NCBI GenBank assembly: GCA_947588675.1 | Contig: CANPYY010000005.1 | Coordinates: 40,933 to 104,932, forward strand | Direction: 5' to 3' | DNA from: an uncultured Lachnospiraceae bacterium | Lineage (GTDB): Bacteria > Bacillota > Clostridia > Lachnospirales > Lachnospiraceae | DNA length: 64,000 nucleotides | Shown here: positions 47,753-55,539 of the stretch, piece by piece | How positions within the stretch are numbered: position 1 is the stretch's first letter | How the letters are laid out: each line of letters begins with the position of its first letter | Notes under the pieces: generated by a model | What the model was told of the DNA's origin: nothing | The model's database searches: none | What the model saw: only the letters and a program-made list of their open reading frames with translations | Made by a program: the position numbers and the translations under genes

Positions 47753-48330
47753 ACTGCAACCTCCTCAAATGTCATACGAAGCGCATTCATATTACCATCT
47801 ATTACTTCAGGTTTTTTACTGAATTTATGTTTATATGAAGCCTCCATTTCATTAAGAAACTGTTCCTTATCCATAACCTTTGATACAGCTACGACTGCCG
47901 CAAGCATCGGTGAATTTGGAAAATACTTTCCAAGCGTTGCAACAGATATTTTCCTCGCATCAACAGTATATACCTTTCCTTTATAACCTCTAAGCTTTGG
48001 TATTATTTCCTGAGGCGGTTTTGCAGAATTTACTATTACCGCCCCTTCAGGATTCAACCCTGCCGTAACGTCAATTCCTTCAAGAAGGCCTTCGTCCACA
48101 ACTACAACATAATCCGGCTCATATATATTTGAATGAACCGTTATCGGCAAATCACTGATTCTGTTGTAGGCTGTAATAGGAGCTCCCATTCGCTCCGGAC
48201 CATATTCCGGGAATCCCTGAACATATTTTCCGGCTTTAAAGGACACATCGGCAAGTAAAAGCGCCGCTGTTTTAGCTCCCTGGCCTCCCCTTCCATGCCA
48301 TCTGATTTCAATAGTGTTTTTCAACTCCAT
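47749..48330 (-). CDS. porC: 2-oxoacid:ferredoxin oxidoreductase, gamma subunit
   Basis: A 193-residue gamma subunit: EIRWHGRGGQGAKTAALLLAD, YVQGFPEYGPERMGAPITAYNRIS, PDYVVVVDEGLL and NSPMLAAVVAVSKV. It is the first gene of the heterotetrameric enzyme operon. A strong promoter and a T-box leader with terminator lie upstream (listed separately), so expression should depend on a tRNA charging state. The ribosome site (AGAAGGT) is modest. Confidence 0.95.
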   Translation of the reverse strand: MELKNTIEIRWHGRGGQGAKTAALLLADVSFKAGKYVQGFPEYGPERMGAPITAYNRISDLPITVHSNIYEPDYVVVVDEGLLEGIDVTAGLNPEGAVIVNSAKPPQEIIPKLRGYKGKVYTVDARKISVATLGKYFPNSPMLAAVVAVSKVMDKEQFLNEMEASYKHKFSKKPEVIDGNMNALRMTFEEVAV

Positions 48331-48374
48331 TTACCTTCTTTCTTATTTTTTCTTGTTAAATGTTTTTATAGAAA

Positions 48375-48646
48375 CAAAAAAACTCCGACCGCCCGTAAAC
48401 GGTAAGAGTTAAAGTTTCCAAAAATTCATTAAACCATCTACGACATACCATCATATGCGGCCCTATTTACGGCAGGCTTCCGTCAGCATTTACTTATACC
48501 TTTAATATACTTTCAACGCTGCAACTCAGGAGGGATGTTCAATTAGTTTCTACTTGTACCGCTTCCCAGCATATGCGGCTCTCTTTGACTTTCAAAACAA
48601 ATCTACTGTCTCCGTCACAGTCTTTATGTTTAAATATTCAACTTTA
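48375..48646 (-). promoter_or_regulatory. T-box leader of the por operon, probable isoleucine specifier
   Basis: On the minus strand the ~270-nt leader shows T-box landmarks in order. The 5' specifier-loop strand is GGAGACAGTAG, with AGTA. AGAGAGCC follows, then an apical CCGC/GCGG stem with CTGGGAAGCGG. The 3' specifier strand is GAAC-ATC-C-CTCC-TGAG-TTGC, in which CTCC pairs with GGAG. A T-box-like ATGGTATG (TGGT, fitting a discriminator A) comes next, and last a terminator at 48381-48410 with a run of seven Ts. The codon in register is ATC (Ile). The base after it is C rather than the usual purine, and the 14-nt T-box sequence is divergent, so the amino acid is less certain than the class. 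Confidence 0.82.
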
Positions 48647-48652
48647 AAAATG

Positions 48653-48681
48653 ATTATATAAATAAGTTTTTGTTTTGTCAA
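48653..48681 (-). promoter_or_regulatory. Predicted promoter of the por operon
   Basis: On the minus strand a consensus TTGACA (48676-48681), a 17-bp spacer and TATAAT (48653-48658), starting just before the T-box. Confidence 0.85.
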
Positions 48682-48763
48682 TAGTTTTTTCTATTGATTT
48701 TGAGAGGTTAAAGTGATAATATGTTACCGAAAAAAGGTTTTTATAACATGGAGGTAAATTATT

Positions 48764-49552
48764 ATGAAAAAATTAATTGTAGCGCTTTTGTCTGTTGCAA
48801 TGGTTTTATCACTTGCGGCATGCAGCAAAAAAACTGAAACTTCAGGAAGCGACCTGGATTACGTGAAGCAAAAAGGCAAACTGGTAGTCGGTATCACGGA
48901 TTTTGCACCAATGGACTATAAAGAAGACAGTGAAGAATGGATTGGTTTTGATGCCGATATGGCAAAAGCATTTGCAGCAAGCATCGGCGTCGATGTAGAA
49001 TTTGTTGAGATTAACTGGGATAATAAAGTTCCCGAACTTGACGGCAAAAATATCGACTGTACCTGGAACGGTATGACTCTTACAGATGAAGTTACATCAG
49101 CTATGGATTGTTCTAATGCATACTGCCGCAATTCACAGATAGTTATCGTTAAGGCTGATAAAGCTGAAGAATATAACAGTACGGACAGTATTAAAGAGCT
49201 TTCATTTGCTGTCGAGGCCGGAAGCGCCGGTGAGGAAATGGCTAAAGAAAACGGTTATACATATAACTCCGTTGAACAGCAGTCAAATGCGCTCATGGAA
49301 GTTGCAGCAGGTACATCTGACGCCGCTATTATAGATTCACTTATGGCTTATGCAATGGTAGGCGAGGGCACGGACTATGCAGACCTTACATATACTGTTG
49401 AACTTAACAGCGAAGAATATGGCGTTGGTTTCCGTAAAGGTTCAGACCTCGTTCAGGCACTCAACGATTTCTTTAAAACAAGTTATGAAGATGGAAGTCT
49501 TCTTGAATGCGCTCAGAAATATGGTATTGAAAATTCAATAATTGCTCAGTAA
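48764..49552 (+). CDS. Amino-acid ABC transporter, substrate-binding lipoprotein
   Basis: A 262-residue family 3 solute-binding protein. The signal peptide ends in lipobox SLAAC, followed by KLVVGITDFAPMDYKEDSEEWIGFDADMAKAFA and WNGMTLTDE, the typical polar-amino-acid binding layout. The ligand cannot be named from motifs. GGAGG lies before the ATG. It heads a three-gene importer operon with the permease and ATPase, with a small attenuating hairpin between it and the permease gene. It is divergent from the T-box-controlled por operon. Confidence 0.93.
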   Translation: MKKLIVALLSVAMVLSLAACSKKTETSGSDLDYVKQKGKLVVGITDFAPMDYKEDSEEWIGFDADMAKAFAASIGVDVEFVEINWDNKVPELDGKNIDCTWNGMTLTDEVTSAMDCSNAYCRNSQIVIVKADKAEEYNSTDSIKELSFAVEAGSAGEEMAKENGYTYNSVEQQSNALMEVAAGTSDAAIIDSLMAYAMVGEGTDYADLTYTVELNSEEYGVGFRKGSDLVQALNDFFKTSYEDGSLLECAQKYGIENSIIAQ

Positions 49553-49589
49553 TATTACTTTTAATATTGTATTTAAGAAATTAAGAAAT

Positions 49590-49612
49590 AGAGAGTGGAA
49601 TTTCCGCCCTCT
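49590..49612 (+). terminator. Weak hairpin between binding protein and permease genes
   Basis: AGAGAGTGGAA pairs imperfectly with TTCCGCCCTCT and is followed by ATTTTC. A leaky stop here would give more binding protein than permease. Confidence 0.5.
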
Positions 49613-49654
49613 ATTTTCTGTATAAGATAAAGCAGAAAGAAGTGTGATAAAATA

Positions 49655-50341
49655 ATGGAATTAATAATGAAACAGCTGCCTATAGTTATCGGTTCCCTTA
49701 ACATAGGTTTTTTACAGACATTAAAACTTTTCTTCGTAACGCTTATCGGGTCATTTCCATTAGGACTTATTATTGCGTTTGGTTCAATGTCACGTTTTGC
49801 TCCGGTAAAATACATTTCAAAACTGTTTGTCTGGATAATCAGGGGAACTCCCCTCATGCTCCAGATGATGATTATTTATTATTTTCCCGGACTTGTTTTA
49901 CATAACAACATATGGGGAAGCGGTGAAATGGGTCGTTTTCTTGCCGCTTCAGTATCTTTTATTATTAACTATTCATGCTACTTTTCTGAAATATACCGCG
50001 GCGGAATACAGAGTATCCCCATAGGTCAGGAAGAAGCGGGGCTTGTTCTCGGCATGACAAAAAGCCAGATATTTTTTAAAGTAACACTGCTTCAGATGAT
50101 AAAACGTATTGTACCCCCTATTTCAAATGAAATAATAACACTTGTTAAAGATACCTCCCTTGCACGTATTATTGCCCTTCAGGAAATCATATGGGCAGGC
50201 CAGTCTTTCCTCAAAGGCTCCCACGGTATATCGGGCGCCATATGGCCTTTATTCTTTACAATGATATATTATCTTGTATTCAGTGGTATTCTTACCGTCC
50301 TTTTAGGAAAATTAGAGAAAAAATTAAATTATTTCAGATAG
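49655..50341 (+). CDS. Amino-acid ABC transporter permease
   Basis: A 228-residue HisM/GlnP-type permease with five or so hydrophobic helices and the EAA loop region (GQEEAGLVLGMTKSQIFFKVTLLQMIKRIVPPISNEII). The N-terminal part FLQTLKLFFVTLIGSFPLGLIIAF and FVWIIRGTPLMLQMM are typical of the family. The ribosome site is weak (AAAGAAG), so either the ATG at 49655 or the one at 49667 could be used. The ATPase gene follows after 13 bp with AGGAGG. Confidence 0.93.
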   Translation: MELIMKQLPIVIGSLNIGFLQTLKLFFVTLIGSFPLGLIIAFGSMSRFAPVKYISKLFVWIIRGTPLMLQMMIIYYFPGLVLHNNIWGSGEMGRFLAASVSFIINYSCYFSEIYRGGIQSIPIGQEEAGLVLGMTKSQIFFKVTLLQMIKRIVPPISNEIITLVKDTSLARIIALQEIIWAGQSFLKGSHGISGAIWPLFFTMIYYLVFSGILTVLLGKLEKKLNYFR

Positions 50342-50354
50342 GAGGAACAACAGC

Positions 50355-51137
50355 ATGTCAATTTTAGAAGTTAAAAATATAAGCAAATCATTTGAAAATA
50401 CAAAGGTTTTGAAAGATATAAACTTTACGTTGGAAAAAGGCGAAGTCCTGTCAATTATAGGTTCTTCCGGAAGCGGAAAAACAACTCTCCTCCGGTGCCT
50501 TAACTTTCTTGAACGCCCGGACAGAGGAATAATAAAAGTAAATGATGAAATATTATTTAACTCGGAAGATCCGAATACTCTAAAGGAAGCAGAAATACGT
50601 AAGAAACGGCTTCATTTCGGGCTTGTATTCCAGTCATTCAATCTGTTTCCGCAATATACCGCGCTGGAAAACGTAATGCTGGCAAAACAACTTCTTGCAA
50701 AACAGCTTCCCGAATACAAAACAGATAAAAAAGATATCCTTAACGATATAAAAAATCAGGCGGAGGAACTGCTTATACAAATGGGACTTCATGACCGCAT
50801 GTCCAACTACCCGCACCAGCTTTCCGGCGGACAATGTCAGCGTGTCGCAATAGCACGCGCCCTTGCACTTAAACCCGATATACTGTGCTTTGATGAACCC
50901 ACATCAGCCCTTGACCCGGAACTTACAGGCGAGGTCCTCAAAGTTATTAAAAAACTGTCCGAGCAGAATACTACAATGATTATCGTCACCCATGAAATGT
51001 CTTTTGCAAAAGATGTTTCCAATCAGGTTATTTTCATGGATGACGGTTATGTACTGGAATGCGGAAAACCTTCACAGATATTTGACAACCCGGCAAATGA
51101 AAGAACAAGACAGTTTCTTTCACATTATAATCAATAG
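50355..51137 (+). CDS. Amino-acid ABC transporter ATPase
   Basis: A 260-residue GlnQ/HisP-type ATPase: Walker A GSSGSGKTT, Q-loop FGLVFQSFNLFPQYTALENV, signature LSGGQCQRVAIARAL, Walker B ILCFDEPTSALDPEL and H-loop VTHEM. The insert after the Q-loop (KQLPEYKTDKKDILNDIKN) is longer than in most GlnQ proteins and is Lys-rich. AGGAGG precedes the ATG. It completes the importer operon and ends 21 bp from the opposing CbiT-like gene. Confidence 0.95.
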   Translation: MSILEVKNISKSFENTKVLKDINFTLEKGEVLSIIGSSGSGKTTLLRCLNFLERPDRGIIKVNDEILFNSEDPNTLKEAEIRKKRLHFGLVFQSFNLFPQYTALENVMLAKQLLAKQLPEYKTDKKDILNDIKNQAEELLIQMGLHDRMSNYPHQLSGGQCQRVAIARALALKPDILCFDEPTSALDPELTGEVLKVIKKLSEQNTTMIIVTHEMSFAKDVSNQVIFMDDGYVLECGKPSQIFDNPANERTRQFLSHYNQ

Positions 51138-51158
51138 CCTGTATAATACCATTATATT

Positions 51159-52058
51159 TTACGCTTCGCCTGATATCAGCCACGGCGACGGCTGCGCTAC
51201 AAATATACTGTTTTTATCAGTCTTTGATATGGATATCTGCATTGCCTCCATGTTTTGTATATTATATTTTTCAAATATATTTTTAATATCTGCAAGTATA
51301 TTAAGCTCCAGCGTATATATAATAAACTGCATATGAGGATTCTTTTTAAGAAGCTGCTCTACATCTTCCTCAAGCGTTTCTGACGCTACTATAAATGCAA
51401 GTCTTGGAGCAGGAAGGTCTTTCATTGCATCCTCGTCAAGGGATTCTATTATCTGTACATTATGTACGCCAAACTGCTCTACATTATCCCGCATGGTTCT
51501 CTTGGAACCCTTGTCCTTTTCTACGGCTATGACAGTACCTTCGCTTGCAGCTATTGCCGTTTCAACAACTATGCTCTCGCCGCTGACGATACATATAACG
51601 TCCTGAACATCCACCGACAGCATACTCATTATAACCGCACGTATTTCATTTCCTACATAACGTACTGTTCCTGCACTGAAAAATTCATTCTTTATTCCAA
51701 CCCTGAATGATTCCCTCGTATTTTCATTCACAATAAATATTACCGTAGGCGCCTTTATTTTTTTGTTAAGCACGTCTTTTACTTTGGCATGTTTTACTTC
51801 GCCGCTTCCGCATTCTCCCTCTCCTATCCACACATCATAATCCCCAAATCCTGCTTCCCAGAACTGAAACAGAAGATTTTCATGCATATCATTTGCAAAA
51901 ACCATAACCCTCTTGTGGGTTTCAACGGTCGGAAGCACATTTTTCTTCTTGGTACATATATCAAGCATCTTAATTTTCTCAGGACTTACGTCCATATTTT
52001 CTGAAAAATATGCAAGCCACTGAAGCATATTGTTGTTAGTATACTTATTATCCGTCAT
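51159..52058 (-). CDS. Degenerate CbiT/CbiE-like protein, probably not a corrin methyltransferase
   Basis: A 299-residue protein. Residues ~125-270 follow the layout of CbiT, the precorrin decarboxylating methyltransferase: VRYVGNEIRAVIMSML for TKxEVRA, AVEKDKGSKRTMRDNVEQFGVHNVQIIE, and LPAPRLAFI. Residues ~60-110 (DYDVWIGEGE...) recall the end of CbiE. The SAM-binding glycine motif (DIGAGSGSVSIEAA in CbiT) reads ICIVSGESIVVETAIA, having lost most glycines and the acidic residue, so catalysis is doubtful. No other cobalamin gene lies nearby. GAGGAGG precedes the ATG. It is last in a five-gene minus-strand cluster after azlCD. Confidence 0.6.
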   Translation of the reverse strand: MTDNKYTNNNMLQWLAYFSENMDVSPEKIKMLDICTKKKNVLPTVETHKRVMVFANDMHENLLFQFWEAGFGDYDVWIGEGECGSGEVKHAKVKDVLNKKIKAPTVIFIVNENTRESFRVGIKNEFFSAGTVRYVGNEIRAVIMSMLSVDVQDVICIVSGESIVVETAIAASEGTVIAVEKDKGSKRTMRDNVEQFGVHNVQIIESLDEDAMKDLPAPRLAFIVASETLEEDVEQLLKKNPHMQFIIYTLELNILADIKNIFEKYNIQNMEAMQISISKTDKNSIFVAQPSPWLISGEA

Positions 52059-52097
52059 CTAATACGAACCTCCTCTTATAATATAATTTTTTACAAG

Positions 52098-52415
52098 CTA
52101 AAAACAATCAACCACAAGCCCGCTCACAAATACCATAACGCTTGACGAGAGAGCTACCGTAATTAGGCTTTTCCCAAAATACGCTAATATAACCGCCGTA
52201 ATAAATCCGCACAACGCCGATATAAAATACCTTGTAGAATAAAACACTCCCGGTACGGTCATGGCAGCAAGCACAGCATACGGTATATAACCCAGAAATG
52301 ATTTTATATATTTATTTTCTATTTTATTTTTAACAAGGATAAAAGGAACTACCCTTACAAGATAAGTCACACCTGCCATTACTCCAAGGTATAGCAGAAA
52401 TTCATAACCGTCCAT
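52098..52415 (-). CDS. azlD: Branched-chain amino acid transport protein AzlD
   Basis: A 105-residue membrane protein with about four helices, typical AzlD (TYLVRVVPFILVKNK, FLGYIPYAVLAAMTVPGVFYST). With AzlC it forms a branched-chain amino acid exporter. AAGGAAG lies before the ATG, and it starts 17 bp after azlC. Its location near a T-box with a probable Ile specifier is suggestive, but it is not in the same operon. Confidence 0.9.
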   Translation of the reverse strand: MDGYEFLLYLGVMAGVTYLVRVVPFILVKNKIENKYIKSFLGYIPYAVLAAMTVPGVFYSTRYFISALCGFITAVILAYFGKSLITVALSSSVMVFVSGLVVDCF

Positions 52416-52432
52416 ACTTTAACTTCCTTTTA

Positions 52433-53122
52433 TTAATCCGGTTCGCTTCCCGGGAACAAAAGCGCCCCCAATGCCGAGGCTGTAACCGCACATATAATAA
52501 TTGCAAACCCCGACGATATCTTATCAAATATCGGAATATAATAAAGCATACAGCTTAATACCACAGAAACAGCTACAACAAATAATACAGCTTTACTGCG
52601 TCTTGCCGACGGTACAATTATCGCTATAAACATTCCGTAAAGCGCTATTCCAAGCGCGTCGCATACAACATCCGGCATTATATTCCCGCATACGGAACCT
52701 GCAAGCGTTCCAAGCGTCCAGCCTATATACGGTATTATAATCAGACCAAAGAAATAGCTTCGTTTTATTTCTTTTGCGGTATTCATTGCAACAGCAAATA
52801 TTTCATCAGTTATGCCAAATCCCAGAATCAGCCTGTAAATACCTTTAAATTTTTCCTCAGTTTTCTGCGACAACGATACCGACATCAGCGCGTATCTGAT
52901 ATTAATAACGAACTGGCTTATTGCCATCTCCAAAAGCCCGCCGGCCGCTGCCATCACTGTAATACCGGCATACTGGCCCGCCGAAGTCAGGTTTGCCATG
53001 GAAATAAGCACTGCCTCCCACCACGTAAATCCGTTTGAAACAGCCAGTATACCAAAGGAAAATGAAACCGAGAAATACCCCAATCCTATGGGTATGCCAT
53101 CTCTTATTCCCTTTTTTATCAT
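52433..53122 (-). CDS. azlC: Branched-chain amino acid exporter AzlC
   Basis: A 229-residue AzlC with about seven helices: IPIGLGYFSVSFSFGILA, MANLTSAGQYAG, INIRYALMSVSLSQK and FGITDEIFAVA are family segments. It is the main subunit of the AzlCD exporter. It is cotranscribed with the cytidylate-kinase-like gene 20 bp upstream and azlD downstream, judged by spacing. Confidence 0.93.
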   Translation of the reverse strand: MIKKGIRDGIPIGLGYFSVSFSFGILAVSNGFTWWEAVLISMANLTSAGQYAGITVMAAAGGLLEMAISQFVINIRYALMSVSLSQKTEEKFKGIYRLILGFGITDEIFAVAMNTAKEIKRSYFFGLIIIPYIGWTLGTLAGSVCGNIMPDVVCDALGIALYGMFIAIIVPSARRSKAVLFVVAVSVVLSCMLYYIPIFDKISSGFAIIICAVTASALGALLFPGSEPD

Positions 53123-53142
53123 AAATAAATATTGCTCCTATA

Positions 53143-53742
53143 CTATTTACACAAATTCTCAATGGCCTTTACACACTCGTCATATCCAAGCGTAGACGTA
53201 TTGAGGCACATATCATAATTTGTTGCCTCACCCCATCTGCCATCAGTATGGAAATTATAATACTCTCTCCTCTGCTTATCACGTTTTCTGATATATCCTG
53301 CAGCATCTTTTTCAGGGACATTGTCGACCTCTACGGCTCTTTTTATCCTTGCCGACATATCAGAAGCATATACAAATATGCTCAGGCAGTCATTTCTCCC
53401 GCTTAATATGTAATCCGCGCATCTTCCCATAATAACGCAGGGGCCTTCGCCTGCAAGCCTCGTTATTGTCTGGGCCATAGCATTATATATTTTCTGCGGC
53501 AGAAGTTTATTGCTGTCATCCATCCCATAATCTGAATACATGGCAATCATATATATCATGCTTTTTACATTTTTTTCATCATACTCTTTCATTACATTGG
53601 GACTAAGCCCGAACTTTTCAGCAGCCATCATAAGCATCTGTCCATCATAAAAAGGAATATCCAGACGCTCTGCAAGCATTTTTCCTATTTCCCTTCCTCC
53701 GCTGCCATACTGTCTGTCGATAAGAATAATTTTTTTACTCAT
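53143..53742 (-). CDS. Cytidylate kinase-like family protein
   Basis: A 199-residue P-loop protein of the Cmk-like family: IDRQYGSGGREIGKMLAERLDIPFYD, GPCVIMGRCADYIL, KRDKQRREYYNFHTDGRWGEATNYDMCLNT. It has an alternative P-loop (GSGGREIG, no GK[ST]) and differs from canonical CMP kinase; the phosphate acceptor is unknown. The track start (53814) adds 24 odd residues; the ATG at 53742 follows AAGGGGG and starts MSKKIILIDRQ, so I use it. It is upstream of azlC. Confidence 0.9.
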   Translation of the reverse strand: MSKKIILIDRQYGSGGREIGKMLAERLDIPFYDGQMLMMAAEKFGLSPNVMKEYDEKNVKSMIYMIAMYSDYGMDDSNKLLPQKIYNAMAQTITRLAGEGPCVIMGRCADYILSGRNDCLSIFVYASDMSARIKRAVEVDNVPEKDAAGYIRKRDKQRREYYNFHTDGRWGEATNYDMCLNTSTLGYDECVKAIENLCK

Positions 53743-53822
53743 GCTACCGCCCCCTTTTTTATATATAAAAATATTATATATTAAATATAAATTATTTTCA
53801 ACCATGAAATACATATAATTTT

Positions 53823-54299
53823 TTATATCGCCGATAATTTTCTGATGTTATATGTCAGTATCATATGGTATAACGCCGTCTTGTACAAAAGAATTATATT
53901 AGCGTCTATAAAACAATAACGGTTGATAATAAATACCAGACTTTTATAACCGAAACAGGTAATCACCATGAATATACCGGTAACGGTCCAAAAAGGTGAT
54001 ACCGGTAAAAATATAAAAATTAATATTGTAAAAACCGTACAAATCCATACCCACATATACTGTCTGCTTATCCTTACTGACAGTTCAATCGTACTAAGCA
54101 GACGTTCAAGCATTTTCTGCAATGTGTATATGTCTTTGTTTCCCAGTTGCTTATATATATCTTTAAAAATTATTTCGTTATGCTTACCCGCCGACTTATC
54201 GCCGCCGCTGTTTACATAACTGCTGTAATACTCAAAATACATATCATACTTCTGCTCACCAAGCTCTTTACATATCAATTTTCCAAGTATGCTTAACAT
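53823..54299 (-). CDS. Membrane protein of unknown function
   Basis: A 158-residue protein. The first ~80 residues are soluble and polar. Two hydrophobic segments follow (WVWICTVFTILIFIFLPVSPF and VTGIFMVITCFGYKSLVFII), then a short tail. GGGAGG lies directly before the ATG at a good distance. No family is recognised. It lies 80 bp upstream of the cytidylate-kinase-like gene on the same strand, and whether it belongs to the same operon is unclear. Confidence 0.7.
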   Translation of the reverse strand: MLSILGKLICKELGEQKYDMYFEYYSSYVNSGGDKSAGKHNEIIFKDIYKQLGNKDIYTLQKMLERLLSTIELSVRISRQYMWVWICTVFTILIFIFLPVSPFWTVTGIFMVITCFGYKSLVFIINRYCFIDANIILLYKTALYHMILTYNIRKLSAI

Positions 54300-54423
54300 G
54301 CTGCCTCCCTGTATATATACTGTTAGATATTATATTTTATTCATCAGTGCATGTAAGTGTTATAAGCATGTGACTGTCAGCCATATGTATTTCACATACT
54401 AACGCCTGACATAAATAAAAGGA

Positions 54424-54457
54424 GTTGCTGCAAAATAATTGTTTATTTTGCAGCAGC
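54424..54457 (-). terminator. Intrinsic terminator after galM
   Basis: GCTGCTGCAAAATAA pairs with TTATTTTGCAGCAAC on the minus strand and is followed by TCCTTTTATTT. It closes the relA-to-galM operon. Confidence 0.8.
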
Positions 54458-54486
54458 CCCTCTTTATTCCTACTCATATTATCGTA

Positions 54487-55539
54487 TTATTTACTGAACT
54501 TATACATTGTTTCGGAATGGAATTTTTCACCTGCCATAAGTACGCTTGACGGGAAAGTCTGGATATTACAGGAATTTGGAAAATATTGCGTTTCAAAACA
54601 CATTCCCGCTCTGCTTCTGTAAGTCTTACCGCCTTTGGCATTCTCCACCGTTCCTATATTATTACCGGAATAGAACTGCATTCCCGGAAGGTCAGTATAT
54701 ATTTCCATGGTTCTGCCTGTAGTGCCTTTTGCCTCTCCTGCCTTTGCAAATACTCTTAAATCTTTGTCGAGTACAAAATTATGGTCATATCCCTTTCCAT
54801 ATTTTAACGGCTCATAATCATCATCTATACTGAGTCCCACTCTCTTTTCCACAGTAAAATCAAGCGGCGTGCCGCTCACCGGCAAAAGTTCTCCCGTAGG
54901 TATAAGATCTTTTCCCGTAGGAGTAAAGAAAGATGCATTAAGCTGCACCGTATGGTCACATATCGTTCCCGAATCCTCGCCGTCCAGATTAAAATATGTA
55001 TGATTTGTAAAATTAACAACCGTATCTTTATCAGATACTGCATCATATATAATATACAGCTCATTTTCATCCGTAAGCTTATAAGTTACTTTTATTTTAA
55101 GATTGCCCGGATATCCCTGTTCCATATCGGGACTTAACCTCATAAAACTTACACTTGAATATCCTTCTCCTTCATCACACTCCGTACTGTACATTACCTT
55201 ATGATAATCAGGCGTTCCACTGTGCAGATTGTTATCCCCTTCATTTTTCTCAAGATTGTAAGTAATACCTTTAATCGTAAACGAGGCTCCTCCGATTCTG
55301 TTAGCGTGTCTGCCTATAAAAGCTCCGAAAAACGGCGCGTTCTCCTCATATCCTGCCACATCGTCAAACCCAAGAACCACATCCTTCATAACTCCATTTG
55401 CATCCGGAGTTATAATATTTACGATTACCGCTCCGTAATCTATGCAGGATACTTTCATTCCGCCTGCATTTTCCATCGTATACTTATATACTTTCTCACC
55501 TGTTTTCGTTTTCCCAAATACATCTTTTACCACACTCAT
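54487..55539 (-). CDS. galM: Aldose 1-epimerase
   Basis: A 350-residue galactose mutarotase, which interconverts alpha and beta anomers. FGAFIGRHANRIGGASFTIKG, NNLHSGTPDYHKV, VNFTNHTYFNLDGEDSG (catalytic His) and GMCFETQYFPNSCN (catalytic Glu) are all present. Its ATG shares one base with the aspS stop (TAATG), a sign of translational coupling. There is no galactose operon around it, so it serves general sugar metabolism here. Confidence 0.95.
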   Translation of the reverse strand: MSVVKDVFGKTKTGEKVYKYTMENAGGMKVSCIDYGAVIVNIITPDANGVMKDVVLGFDDVAGYEENAPFFGAFIGRHANRIGGASFTIKGITYNLEKNEGDNNLHSGTPDYHKVMYSTECDEGEGYSSVSFMRLSPDMEQGYPGNLKIKVTYKLTDENELYIIYDAVSDKDTVVNFTNHTYFNLDGEDSGTICDHTVQLNASFFTPTGKDLIPTGELLPVSGTPLDFTVEKRVGLSIDDDYEPLKYGKGYDHNFVLDKDLRVFAKAGEAKGTTGRTMEIYTDLPGMQFYSGNNIGTVENAKGGKTYRSRAGMCFETQYFPNSCNIQTFPSSVLMAGEKFHSETMYKFSK

